From assembly GCF_050948215.1 (NCBI RefSeq), contig NW_027488874.1, positions 124,001-188,000 of the forward strand: DNA of 64,000 nt, written 5' to 3'. The stretch is from Halictus rubicundus (taxonomy: Eukaryota > Arthropoda > Insecta > Hymenoptera > Halictidae). Shown here in pieces: positions 1 through 14,700 of this stretch. The notes below the pieces were generated by a model that saw nothing but the letters and a program-made list of their open reading frames with translations, was not told the DNA's origin and did not search any database. Each line of letters starts with the position of its first letter. The stretch's first letter is position 1. A program made the position numbers and the translations under genes.

Positions 1-3000
1 CCTCTATCCTATAATATCCTCTATCCTATCCAATCCTCTATCCTATCCTCTATCATATCCTCTATCCTATCCTATCCTCTATCCTATCCTCTATCCTATC
101 CTATCCTCTATCCTATCCTCTATCCTATCCTCTATCCTATCCTATCCTCTATCCTGTCCTATCCTCTTTAATGTCGTATCCTCTATCATATCCTATCCTC
201 TTTCCTATTATATCATCTATCCTATCCAATCTCTATCGTCTCCTTTCCTCTATCCTATCCAATTCCCTATCTTATCTTCTATCGTCTCCTGTCCTATATC
301 CTATCCAATCCCCTATCCTGTCCTCTATCCTATCCTATCCTCTATCCTATCCTACCCTCAATCCTATCCTATCCTATGCTCTATCCTATTCTATACTCTA
401 TCCTATCCCATCCTCTATCCTATCCTATCCTCTATCCTATCCTATCCTCTATCCTATTCTATCCTCTATCCTAACCTATCCTCTATCCTATCCTATCCTG
501 TATCCTATCCTATCCTCTATCCTATCCTATCCTCTATCCTGTCCTATCCTCTATAATATCGTATCCTCTATCCTATCCTATCCTCTATCCTATCCTATCC
601 TCTATCCTCTCCTATCCTTTATACTAACCAATCCTCTATACTATCCTCTATCCTATCCTGTCCTCTATCCTATCCTATCCTATCCTCTATCCTATCCTAT
701 CCTCTATCCTCTCCTATCCTCTATCCTATCCTATCCTCTATCCTATCCTATCCTATCCTATCCTCTATCCTAACCTATCCTCTGTCTTATCCTATCCTCT
801 ATCCTATCCTATCCTGAAACCTATCCTATCCTCATTCCTATCCTATACTCCATTATATCCTATCCGCTATCCTATCATATCCTCTATCCTATCCAATCCT
901 CTATCCTACCCTCTATCCTATCCTATCCTCAACCCTATCCTATCCTCATTCCTATCCTATAGTCCATTATATCCTATCCGCTATCCTATCCAATCCTCTA
1001 TCCTATCCTCTATCCTATCCTCTATCCTATCCTCTATCCTATCCTATCCTCTATACTATCCTATCCTCTATCCTATCCTATCCTCTATCCTATCCCATTA
1101 TCTGTCCTATCCAATCCTCTATCCTATCCTCTATCCTATCCTCTATCCTTTCCTCTATCCTATCCTCTATCCTATCCTATCCTCAACCCTATCCTATCCT
1201 CATTCCTATCCTATCCTCTATCCTATCCTATCCTCTATCCTATCCTATCCTCTATCCTATCCTATCCTCTATCCTATCCTATCCTCTATCCTCTCCTATT
1301 CTTTATACTAACCAATCCTCTATCCTATCCTCTATCCTCTATCCTATCCTATCCTCTATCCTATCCTATCCTCTATCCCATCCTATCCTCTATCCTATCC
1401 TATCCTATCCTCTATCCTAACCTATCCTCTATCTTATCCAATCGTCTATCCTATCCTCTATCCTATCCTATCCTCTATCCTATCCTATCCTCTATCCTAT
1501 CCTATCCTCTATCCTATCCTATCCTCTATCCTATCCTATCCTCTATCCTATCCTATCCTATCCTCTATCCTAACCTATCCTCTATCTTATCCAATCGTCT
1601 ATCCTATCCTATCCTCTATCCAATCCTATCCTCCATCGTCTCCTATCCTCTATCCTATCCAATCCCCTATCCTATCCTCGATCCTATCCTATCCTCTATC
1701 CTATCCTATCCTCTATCCTATCCTATCCTCTATGCTATCCTATCCTCTATCCTATCCTATCCTCTATCCTATCCTATCCTCTATCCTATCCTATCCTATC
1801 CTCTATCCTATCCTATCCTCTATCCTATCCTATCCTCTATCCTATCCTACCCTCAATCCTATCCTATCCTATGCTCTATCCTATTCTATACTCTATCCTA
1901 TCCCATCCTCTATCCTATCCTATCCTCTATCCTATCCTATCCTCTATCCTATCCTATCCTCTATCCTAACCTATCCTCTATCCTATCCTATCCTCTATCC
2001 TATCCTATCCTATCCTCTATCCTATCCTATCCTCTATCCTATCCTATCCTCTATCCTATCCTACCCTCAATCCTATCCTATCCTATGCTCTATCCTATTC
2101 TATACTCTATCCTATCCCATCCTCTATCCTATCCTATCCTCTATCCTATCCTATCCTCTATCCTATCCTATCCTCTATCATAACCTATCCTCTATCCTAT
2201 CCTATCCTCTATCCTATCCTATCCTGTATCCTATCCTATCCTCTATCCTATCCTATCCTCTATCCTATCCTATCCTCTATGCTATCCTATCCTCTATCCT
2301 ATCCTATACTCTATCCTAACCTATCCTCTATCCTATCCTATTCTCTATCCTATCCTATCCTCTATAATATCGTATCCTCTATCATATCCTATCCTCTTGC
2401 CTATGATATCATCTACCCTATCGTATCCTCTATCCTATCCAATCTCCTATCCTATCCTCTATCCTATCCTATCCTCTATCCTAACCTATCCTCTATCCTA
2501 TCCTATCCTCTATCCTATCCTATCCTCAACGCTATCCTATCCTCATTACTATCCTATACTCCATTATATCCTATCCGCTATCGTATCATATCCTCTATCC
2601 TATAATATCCTCTATCCTATCCAATCCTCTATCCTATCCTCTATCATATCCTCTATCCTATCCTATCCTCTATCCTATCCTCTATCCTATCCTATCCTCT
2701 ATCCTCTCCTATCCTTTATACTAACCAATCCTCTATCCTATCCTCTATCCTATCCTATTCTCTATCCTATCCTATCCTCTATCCTATCCTATCCTCTATC
2801 CTATCCTATCCTCTATCCTATCCTATCCTCTATCCTATCCTATCCTCTATCCTATCCTATCCTCTATCCTATCCTATCCTCTATCTTATCCAATCGTCTA
2901 TCCTATCCTATCCTCTATCCTATCCTATCCTCGATCGTATCCTATCCTCTATCCTATCCTATCCTCTATCCTATCCTATCCTCTATGCTATCCTATCCTC

Positions 3001-5740
3001 TATCCTATCCTATCCTCTATCCTATCCTATCCTCTATCCTATCCTATCCTATCCTCTATCCTATCCTATCCTCTATCCTATCCTATCCTCTATCCTATCC
3101 TACCCTCAATCCTATCCTATCCTATGCTCTATCCTATTCTATACTCTATCCTATCCCATCCTCTATCCTATCCTATCCTCTATCCTATCCTATCCTCTAT
3201 CCTATCCTATCCTCTATCCTAACCTATCCTCTATCCTATCCTATCCTCTATCCTATCCTATCCTGTATCCTATCCTATCCTCTATCCTATCCTATCCTCT
3301 ATAATATCCTATCCTCTATGCTATCCTATCCTCTATCCTATCCTATACTCTATCCTAACCTATCCTCTATCCTATCCTATTCTCTATCCTATCCTATCCT
3401 CTATAATATCGTATCCTCTATCATATCCTATCCTCTTGCCTATGATATCATCTACCCTATCGTATCCTCTATCCTATCCAATCTCCTACCCTATCCTCTA
3501 TCCTATCCTATCCTCTATCGTCTGCTCTATCCTATCCTATCCACTATCCTATCCTATCCTCAATGCTATCCTATTCTCTATCCTCACCTATCCTTTATAC
3601 TATCCAATCCTCTATCCTAACCTATCCTCTATCCTATCCTATCCTCTTTCCTATCCTATCCTCTATCCTATCCTATCCTCTATCCTATCCTATCCTCTAT
3701 CCTATCCAATCGTCTATCCCATCCTCTATCATATCCTCTATCCTATCCTATCCTCTATCCTATCCTCTATCCTATCCTATCCTCTATCCTATCGTATCCT
3801 CTATCCTATCCTATCCTCTATCCTATCCAATCGTCTATCCTATCCTCTATCATATCCTCTATCCTATCCTATCCTCTATCCTATCCTCTATCCTATCCTA
3901 TCCTCTATCCTATCCTATCCTCTATCCTATCCTATCCTCTATCCTATCCTATCCTCTATCCTATCCTATCCTCTATCCTGTCCTATCCTCTATAATATCG
4001 TATCCTCTATCATATCCTATCCTCTTTCCTAACCTATCCTCTATCCTATCCTATTCTCTATCCTATCCTATCCTCTATAATATCGTATCCTCTATCATAT
4101 CCTATCCTCTTGCCTATGATATCATCTACCCTATCGTATCCTCTATCCTATCCAACCTCCTACCCTATCCTCTATCCTATCCTATCCTCTATCGTCTGCT
4201 CTATCCTATCCTATCCACTATCCTATCCTATCCTCAATGCTATCCTATTCTCTATCCTCACCTATCCTTTATACTTTCCAATCCTCTATCCTAACCTACC
4301 CTCTATCCTATCCTATCCTCTTTCCTATCCTATCCTCTATCCTATCCTATCCTCTATCCTAACCTACCCTCTATCCTATCCTATCCTCTATCCTATCCTA
4401 TCCTCAACGCTATCCTATCCTCATTCCTATCCTATACTCCATTATATCCTATCCGCTATCCTATCATATCCTCTATACTATAATATCCTCTATCCTATCC
4501 AATCCTCTATCCTATCCTCTATCCTATCCTATCCTCTATCCTATCCTCTATCCTATCCTATCATCTATCCTATCCTATCCTCTATCCTATCCTATCCTCT
4601 ATCCTATCCTCTATCCTATCCTATCATCTATCCTATCCTATCCTCTATCCTATCCTATCCTCTATCCTATCCTATCCTCTATCCTAACCTATCCTCTATC
4701 CTATCCTATCCTCTATCCTATCCTATCCTCAACGCTATCCTATCCTCATTACTATCCTATACTGCATTATATCCTATCCGCTATCGTATCATATCCTCTA
4801 TCCTATAATATCCTCTATCCTATCCAATCCGCTATCCTATCCTCTATCATATCCTCTATCCTATCCTATCCTCTATCCTATCCTCTATCCTATCCTATCC
4901 TCTATCCTCTCCTATCCTTTATACTAACCAATCCTCTATCCTATCCTCTATCCTATCCTATCCTATCCTCTATCCTAACCTATCCTCTATCTTATCCAAT
5001 CGTCTATCCTATCCTATCCTCTATCCTATCCTATCCTCCATCGTCTCCTATCCTCTATCCTATCCAATCCCCTATCCTATCCTCGATCCTATCCTATCCT
5101 CTATCCTATCCTACCCTCTATCCTGTCCTATCCTCTATAATCTCGTATACTCTATCATATCCTATCCTCTTTCCTATAATATCATCTATACTATCCAATC
5201 TCTATCGTCTCCTTTCCTCTATCCTATCCAATCCCCTATCCTATCTTCTATCGTCTCCTGTCATCTATCCTATCCAATCCCCTATCCTATCCTCTATCCT
5301 ATCCTATCCTCTATCCTACCCTCAATCCTATCCTATCCTATGCTCTATCCTATCCTATCCTCAATCCTATCCTATCCTCTATCCTATCCTATCCTCTATC
5401 CTATCCTATCCTCTATCCTATCCTATCCTCTATCCTATCCTATCGTATCCTCTATCCTATCCTATCCTCTATCCTATCCTATCCTCTATCCTATCCTATC
5501 CTCTATGCTATCCTATCCTCTATCCTATCCTATCCTCTATCCTATCCTATCCTCTATCCTATCCTATCCTATCCTCTATCCTATCCTATCCTCTATCCTA
5601 TCCTATCCTCTATCCTATCCTCTCCTCTATCCTATCCTATCCTCTATCCTATCCTATCCTCTATCCTAACCTATCCTCTATCCTATCCTATTCTCTATAC
5701 TATCCTATCCTCTATAATATCGTATCCTCTATCATATCCT
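1..5740. repeat. Satellite sub-region with mixed higher-order repeats
   Basis: Pure 17-mer runs alternate with diverged landmark blocks. A block like the one that received the retrotransposon lies at about 150-320 and again at about 5,110-5,290. Blocks with CATTATATCC lie near 811, 910, 2,525, 4,402 and 4,730. Blocks with TATGCTCTATCC lie near 375, 1,870, 2,085, 3,123 and 5,340. GTCTGC blocks begin near 3,518 and 4,194. Nothing else is visible. Confidence 0.85.
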
Positions 5741-8040
5741 ATCCTCTTGCCTATAATATCATCTACCCTATCCTATCCTCTATCCTATCCAATCTCCTAC
5801 CCTATCCTATCCTCTATCCTATCCAATCTCCTACCCTATCCTCTATCCTATCCTATCCTCTATCGTCTGCTCTATCCTATCCTATCCTCTATCGTCTGCT
5901 CTATCCTATCCTATCCACTATCCTATCCTATCCACAATGCTATCCTATTCTCTATCCTCACCTATCCTATATACTATCCAATCCTCTGTCGTAACCTATC
6001 CTCTATCCTATCCTATCCTCTTTCCTATCCTATCCTCTATCCTATCCTATCCTCTATCCTAACCTACCCTCTATCCTATCCAATCCTCTATCCTATCCTA
6101 TCCTCAACGCTACCCTATCCTCATTCCTATCCTATACTCCATTATATCCTATCCGCTATCCTATCATATCCTCTATCCTATAATATCCTCTATCCTATCC
6201 AATCCTCTATCCTATCCTCTATCCTATCCTCTATCCTATCCTATCCTCTATCCTATCCTATCCTCTATCCTATCCTATCCTCTATCCTATCCTATCCTCT
6301 ATCTTATCCTATCCTCTATCCTATCCTATCCTCTATCCTAACCTATCCTCTATCCTATCCTATCCTCTATCCTATCCTATCCTCAACGCTATCCTATCCT
6401 CATTACTATCCTATACTCCATTATATCCTATCCGCTATCGTATCATATCCTCTATCCTATAATATCCTCTATCCTATCCAATCCTCTATCCTATCCTCTA
6501 TCATATCCTCTATCCTATCCTATCCTCTATCCTATCCTCTACCCTATCCTATCCTCTATCCTCTCCTATCCTTTATACTAAATTATCCTCTATCCTATCC
6601 TCTATCCTATCCTATCCTCTATCCTATCCTATCCTCTATCCTATCCTATCCTCTATCCTATCCTATCCTCTATGCTATCCTATCCTCTATCCTATCCTAT
6701 CCTCTATCCTATCCTATCCTCTATCCTATCCTATCCTCTATCCTATCCTATCCTATCCTCTATCCTAACCTATCCTCTATCTTATCCAATCGTCTATCCT
6801 ATCCTATCCTCTATCCTATCCTATCCTCCATCGTCTCCTATCCTCTATCCTATCCAATCCCCTATCCTATCCTCGATCCTATCCTATCCTCTATCGTCTG
6901 CTCTATCCTATCCTATCCACTATCCTATCCTATCCTCAATGCTATCCTATTCTCTATCCTCACCTATCCTTTATACTATCCAATCCTCTATCCTATCCTA
7001 TCCTCTATCCTATCCAATCCTCCATCGTCTCCTATCCTCGATCCTATCCAATCCCCTATCCTATCCTCTATCCTATCCTATCCTCTATCCTATCCTATCC
7101 TCTATCCTATCCTATCCTCTATCCTATCCTATCCTCTATCCTATCCTATCCTCTATGCTATCCTATCCTCTATCCTATCCTATCCTCTATCCTATCCTAT
7201 CCTCTATCCTATCCTATCCTCTATCCTATCCTCTATCCTATCCTATCCTCTATCCTCTCCTATCCTTTATACTAAATTATCCTCTATCCTATCCTCTATC
7301 CTATCCTATCCTCTATCCTATCCTATCCTCTATGCTATCCTATCCTCTATCCTATCCTATACTCTATCCTATAATATCCTCTATCCTATCCAATCCTCTA
7401 TCCTATCCTCTATCCTATCCTATCCTCTATCCTATCCTCTATCCTATCCTATCATCTATCCTATCCTATCCTCTATCCTATCCTATCCTCTATCCTATCC
7501 TATTCTCTATCCTCACCTATCCTTTATACTATCCAATCCTCTATCCTATCCTCTATCCTATCCTATCCTCTATCCTATCCTCTATCCTATCCTATCATCT
7601 ATCCTATCCTATCCTCTATCCTATCCTATCCTCTATCCTATCCTATCCTCTATCCTAACCTATCCTCTATCCTATCCTATCCTCTATCCTATCCTATCCT
7701 CAACGCTATCCTATCCTCATTACTATCCTATACTGCATTATATCCTATCCGCTATCGTATCATATCCTCTATCCTATCCAATCCGCTATCCTATCCTCTA
7801 TCATATCCTCTATCCTATCCTACCCTCTATCCTATCCTCTATCCTATCCTCTATCCTATCCTATCCTCTATCCTCTCCTATCCTTTATACTAACCAATCC
7901 TCTATCCTATCCTCTATCCTATCCTATCCTCTATCCTATCCTATCCTCTATCCTATCCTATCCTCTATCCTATCCTATCCTCTATCCTCTCCTATCCTCT
8001 ATCCTATCCTATCCTCTATCCTATCCTATCCTATCCTCTA

Positions 8041-11000
8041 TCCTGTCCTATCCTCTATAAAATCGTATCCTCTATCATATCCTATCCTCTTTCCTAACCT
8101 ATCCTCTATCCTATCCTATTCTCTATCCTATCCTATCCTCTATAATATCGTATCCTCTATCATATCCTATCCTCTTGCCTATGATATCATCTACCCTATC
8201 GTATCCTCTATCCTATCCAATCTCCTACCCTATCCTCTATCCTATCCTATCCTCTATCGTCTGCTCTATCCTATCCTATCCACTATCCTATCCTATCCTC
8301 AATGCTATCCTATTCTCTATCCTCACCTATCCTTTATACTATCCAATCCTCTATCCTAACCTACCCTCTATCCTATCCTATCCTCTTTCCTATCCTATCC
8401 TCTATCCTATCCTATCCTCTATCCTAACCTACCCTCTATCCTATCCTATCCTCTATCCTATCCTATCCTCAACGCTATCCTATCCTCATTCCTATCCTAT
8501 ACTCCATTATATCCTATCCGCTATCCTATCATATCCTCTATCCTATAATATCCTCTATCCTATCCAATCCTCTATCCTATCCTCTATCCTATCCTATCCT
8601 CTATCCTATCCTCTATCCTATCCTATCATCTATCCTATCCTATCCTCTATCCTATCCTATCCTCTATCCTATCCTATCCTCTATCCTAACCTATCCTCTA
8701 TCCTATCCTATCCTCTATCCTATCCCATCCTCAACGCTATCCCATCCTCATTACTATCCTATACTGCATTATATCCTATCCGCTATCGTATCATATCCTC
8801 TATCCTATAATATCCTCTATCCTATCCAATCCGCTATCCTATCCTCTATCATATCCTCTATCCTATCCTATCCTCTATCCTATCCTCTATCCTATCCTAT
8901 CCTCTATCCTCTCCTATCCTTTATACTAACCAATCCTCTATCCTATCCTCTATCCTATCCTATCCTCTATCCTATCCTATCCTCTATCCTATCCTATCCT
9001 CTATCCTATCCTATCCTCTATCCTCTCCTATCCTCTATCCTATCCTATCCTCTATCCTATCCTATCCTATCCTCTATCCTGTCCTATCCTCTATAAAATC
9101 GTATCATCTATCATATCCTATCCTCTTTCCTAACCTATCCTCTATCCTATCCTATTCTCTATCCTATCCTATCCTCTATAATATCGTATCCTCTATCATA
9201 TCCTATCCTCTTGCCTATGATATGATCTACCCTATCGTATCCTCTATCCTATCCAATCTCCTACCCTATCCTCTATCCTATCCTATCCTCTATCGTCTGC
9301 TCTATCCTATCCTATCCACTATCCTATCCTATCCTCAATGCTATCCTATTCTCTATCCTCACCTATCCTTTATACTATCCAATCCTCTATCCTATCCTCT
9401 ATCCTATCCTATCCTCTATCCTATCCTCTATCCTATCCTATCATCTATCCTATCCTATCCTCTATCCTATCCTATCCTCTATCCTATCCTATCCTCTAAC
9501 CTATCCCATCCTCAACGCTATCCCATCCTCATTACTATCCTATACTGCATTATATCCTATCCGCTATCGTATCATATCCTCTATCCTATAATATCCTCTA
9601 TCCTATCCAATCCGCTATCCTATCCTCTATCATATCCTCTATCCTATCCTATCCTCTATCCTATCCTCTATCCTATCCTATCCTCTATCCTCTCCTATCC
9701 TTTATACTAACCAATCCTCTATCCTATCCTCTATCCTATCCTATCCTCTATCCTATCCTATCCTCTATCCTATCCTATCCTCTATCCTCTCCTATCCTCT
9801 ATCCTATCCTATCCTCTATCCTATCCTATCCTATCCTCAATCCTGTCCTATCCTCTATAAAATCGTATCCTCTATCATATCCTATCCTCTTTCCTAACCT
9901 ATCCTCTATCCTATCCTATTCTCTATCCTATCCTATCCTCTATAATATCGTATCCTCTATCATATCCTATCCTCTTGCCTATGATATGATCTACCCTATC
10001 GTATCCTCTATCCTATCCAATCTCCTACCCTATCCTCTATCCTATCCTATCCTCTATCGTCTGCTCTATCCTATCCTATCCACTATCCTATCCTATCCTC
10101 AACGCTATCCTATCCTCATTACTATCCTATACTGCATTATATCCTATCCGCTATCGTATCATATCCTCTATCCTATAATATCCTCTATCCTATCCAATCC
10201 GCTATCCTATCCTCTATCATATCCTCTATCCTATCCTATCCTCTATCCTATCCTCTATCCTATCCTATCCTCTATCCTCTCCTATCCTTTATACTAACCA
10301 ATCCTCTATCCTATCCTCTTCCTATCCTATCCTCTATCCTATCCTATCCTCTATCCTATCCTATCCTCTATCCTATCCTATCCTCTATCCTCTCCTATCC
10401 TCTATCCTCTCCTATCCTCTATCCTATCCTATCCTCTATCCTATCCTATCCTATCCTCTATCCTGTCCTATCCTCTATAAAATCGTATCCTCTATCATAT
10501 CCTATCCTCTTTCCTAACCTATCCTCTATCCTATCCTATTCTCTATCCTATCCTATCCTCTATAATATCGTATCCTCTATCATATCCTATCCTCTTGCCT
10601 ATGATATGATCTACCCTATCGTATCCTCTATCCTATCCAATCTCCTACCCTATCCTCTATCCTATCCTATCCTCTATCGTCTGCTCTATCCTATCCTATC
10701 CACTATCCTATCCTATCCTCAATGCTATCCTATTCTCTATCCTCACCTATCCTTTATACTATCCAATCCTCTATCCTAACCTATCCTCTATCGTATCCTA
10801 TCCTCTTTCCTATCCTATCCTCTATCCTATCCTATCCTCTATCCTAACCTACCCTCTATCCTATCCTATCCTCTATCCTATCCTATCCTCAACGCTATCC
10901 TATCCTCATTCCAATCCTATACTCCATTATATCCTATCCGCTATCCTATCATATCCTCTATCCTATAATATCCTCTATCCTATCCTCTATCCTATCCTAT

Positions 11001-11705
11001 CCTCTATCCTCTCCTATCCTTTATACTAACCAATCCTCTATCCTATCATCTATCCTATCCTATCCTCTATCCTATCCTATCCTCTATCCTATCCTATCCT
11101 CTATCCTATACTATCCTCTATCCTATCCTATCCTCTATCCTATCCTATCCTCTATCCTCTCCTATCCTCTATCCTATCCTATCCTCTATCCTATCCTATC
11201 CTATCCTCTATCCTGTCCTATCCTCTATAAAATCGTATCCTCTATCATATCCTATCCTCTTTCCTAACCTATCCTCTATCCTATCCTATTCTCTATCCTA
11301 TCCTATCCTCTATAATATCGTATCCTCTATCATATCCTATCCTCTTGCCTATGATATCATCTACCCTATCGTATCCTCTATCCTATCCAATCTCCTACCC
11401 TATCCTCTATCCTATCCTATCCTCTATCGTCTGCTCTATCCTATCCTATCCACTATCCTATCCTATCCTCAATGCTATCCCATTCTCTATCCTCACCTAT
11501 CCTTTATACTATCCAATCCTCTATCCTAACCTATCCTCTATCCTATCCTATCCTCTTTCCTATCCTATCCTCTATCCTATCCTATCCTCTATCCTAACCT
11601 ACCCTCTATCCTATCCTATCCTCAACGCTATCCTATCCGCATTCCTATCCTATACTCCATTATATCCTATCCGCTATCCTATCATATCCTCTATCCTATA
11701 ATATC
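8041..11705. repeat. Higher-order repeat tract, units about 0.6-1.0 kb
   Basis: Five successive copies of a composite unit can be aligned by the sequence after TTGCCT: ATGATATCAT or ATGATATGAT begins at 8,181, 9,217, 9,981, 10,601 and 11,351, giving spacings of 1,036, 764, 620 and 750 bp. Each unit has TCTATAAAATCG upstream and a GTCTGC block downstream. The middle three copies share GATATGATC where all others have GATATCATC, showing that they arose from one another. Confidence 0.8.
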
Positions 11706-14700
11706 CTCTATCCTATCCAATCCTCTATCCTATCCTCTATCCTATCCTCTATCCTATCCTATCCTCTATCCTATCCTCTATCCTATCCTATCATCTATCC
11801 TATCCTATCCTCTATCCTATCCTATCCTCTATCCTATCCTATCCTCTATCCTATCCTATCCTCTATCCTAACCTATCCTCTATCCTATCCTATCCTCTAT
11901 CCTATCCTATCCTCAACGCTATCCTATCCTCATTACTATCCTATACTCCATTATATCCTATCCGCTATCGTATCATATCCTCTATCCTATAATATCCTCT
12001 ATCCTATCCAATCCGCTATCCTATCCTCTATCATATCCTCTATCCTATCCTATCCTCTATCCTATCCTCTATCCTATCCTATCCTCTATCCTCTCCTATC
12101 CTTTATACTAACCAATCCTCTATCCTATCCTCTATCCTAACCTATCCTCTATCTTATCCTATCCTCTATCCTATCCTATCCTGAACCCTATCCTATCCTC
12201 ATTCCTATCCTATACTCCATTATATCCTATCCGCTATCCTATCATATCCTCTATCCTATCCTCTATCCTATCCTCTATCCTATCCTCTATCCTATCCTAT
12301 CCTCTATCCTATCCTATCCTCTATCCTATCCTAACCTCTATCCTATCCTATCCTCTATCCTATCCTATCCTCTATCCTATCATATCCTATCCTCTATCCT
12401 ATCCTATCCTCTATCCTATCCTATCCTCTATCCTATCCTATCCTCTATCCTATCCTATCCTATCCTATCCTCTATCCTATCCTATCCTCTATCCTATCCT
12501 ATCCTCAATCCTATCCTATCCTCTATCCTCTCCTATCCTTTATACTAACCAATCCTCTATCCTATCCTCTATCCTATCCTATCCTCTATCCTATCCTATC
12601 CTCTATCCTATCCTATCCTCTATCCTATCCTATCCTCTATCCTATCCTATCATCTATCCTATCCTATCCTCTATCCTATCCTATCCTCTATCCTATCCTA
12701 TCCTCTATCCTATCCTATCCTCTATCCTAACCTATCCTCTATCCTATCCTATCCTCTATCCTATCCTATCCTCAACGCTATCCTATCCTCATTACTATCC
12801 TATACTCCATTATATCCTATCCGCTATCGTATCATATCCTCTATCCTATAATATCCTCTATCCTATCCAATCCGCTATCCTATCCTCTATCATATCCTCT
12901 ATCCTATCCTATCCTCTATCCTATCCTCTATCCTATCCTATCCTCTATCCTCTCCTATCCTTTATACTAACCAATCCTCTATCCTATCCTCTATCCTAAC
13001 CTATCCTCTATCTTATCCTATCCTCTATCCTATCCTATCCTGAACCCTATCCTATCCTCATTCCTATCCTATACTCCATTATATCCTATCCGCTATCCTA
13101 TCATATCCTCTATCCTATCCTCTATCCTATCCTCTATCCTATCCTGTATCCTATCCTATCCTCTATCCTATCCTATCCTCTATCCTATCCTAACCTCTAT
13201 CCTATCCTATCCTCTATCCTATCCTATCCTCTATCCTATCCTATCCTATCCTCTATCCTATCCTATCCTCTATCCTATCCTATCCTCTATCCTATCCTGT
13301 CCTCTATCCTATCCTATCCTCTATCCTATCCTATCCTCAATCCTATCCTATCCTCTATCCTCTCCTATCCTTTATACTAACCAATCCTCTATGCTATCCT
13401 CTATCCTATCCTATCCTCTATCCTATCCTATCCTCTATCATATCCTATCCTCTATCCTATCCTATCCTCTATCCTATCCTATCCTCTATCCTATCCTATC
13501 CTCTATCCTATCCTATCCTCTATGCTATCCTATCCTCTATCCTATCCTATCCTCTATCCTATCCTATCTTCTATCCTATCCTATCCTCTATCCTATCCTA
13601 TCCTCTATCCTATCCTATCCTATCCTCTATCCTATCCTATCCTCTATTGTCTGCTCTATCCTATCCTATCCACTATCCTATTCTATCCTCAATGCTATCC
13701 TATTCTCTATCCTCACCTATCCTTTATACTATCCAATCCTCTATCCTATCCTATCCTCTATCCTATCCTATCCTCCATCGTCTCCTATCCTTTATCCTAT
13801 CCAATCCCCTATCCTATCCTCGATCCTATCCTATTCTCTATCGTCTGCTCTATCCTATCCTATCCACTATCCTATTCTCTCCTCAATGCTATCCTATTCT
13901 CTATCCTCACCTATCCTTTATACTATCCAATCCTCTATCCTATCCTATCCTCTATCCTATCCTATCCTCCATCGTCTCCTATCCTCTATCCTATCCAATC
14001 CCCTATCCTATCCTCTATCCTATCCTATCCTCAATCCTATCCTATCCTCTATAATATCGTATCCTCTATCATATCCTATCCTCTTGCCTATTATATCATC
14101 TACCCTATCGTATCCTCTATCCTATCCAATCTCCTACCCTATCCTCTATCCTATCCTATCCTCTATCGTCTGCTCTATCCTATCCTATCCACTATCCTAT
14201 CCTATCCTCAATGCTATCCTATTCTCTATCCTCACCTATCCTTTATACTATCCAATCCTCTATCCTAACCTATCCTCTATCCTATCCTATCCTCTTTCCT
14301 ATCCTATCCTCTATCCTATCCTATCCTCTATCCTAATCTACCCTCTATCCTATCCTATCCTCTATCCTATCCTATCCTCTATCCTAATCTACCCTCTATC
14401 CTATAATATCCTCTATCCTATCCAATCCTCTATCCTATCCTCTATCCTATCCTCTATCCTATCCTATCCTCTATCCTATCCTCTATCCTATCCTATCATC
14501 TATCCTATCCTATCCTCTATCCTATCCTATCCTCTATCCTATCCTATCCTCTATCCTAACCTATCCTCTATCCTATCCTATCCTCTATCCTATCCTATCC
14601 TCAACGCTATCCTATCCTCATTACTATCCTATACTCCATTATATCCTATCCGCTATCGTATCATATCCTCTATCCTATAATATCCTCTATCCTATTCAAT

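Noticed and set aside
5747..8359. Long + strand open frames in satellite (870, 894, 665, 557 codons and many more) as protein genes
   Set aside because: They consist only of the repeat-encoded Ser/Tyr/Pro/Leu/Ile cycle, overlap each other in all three frames, have no domain, and follow automatically from a 17-bp unit without stops.
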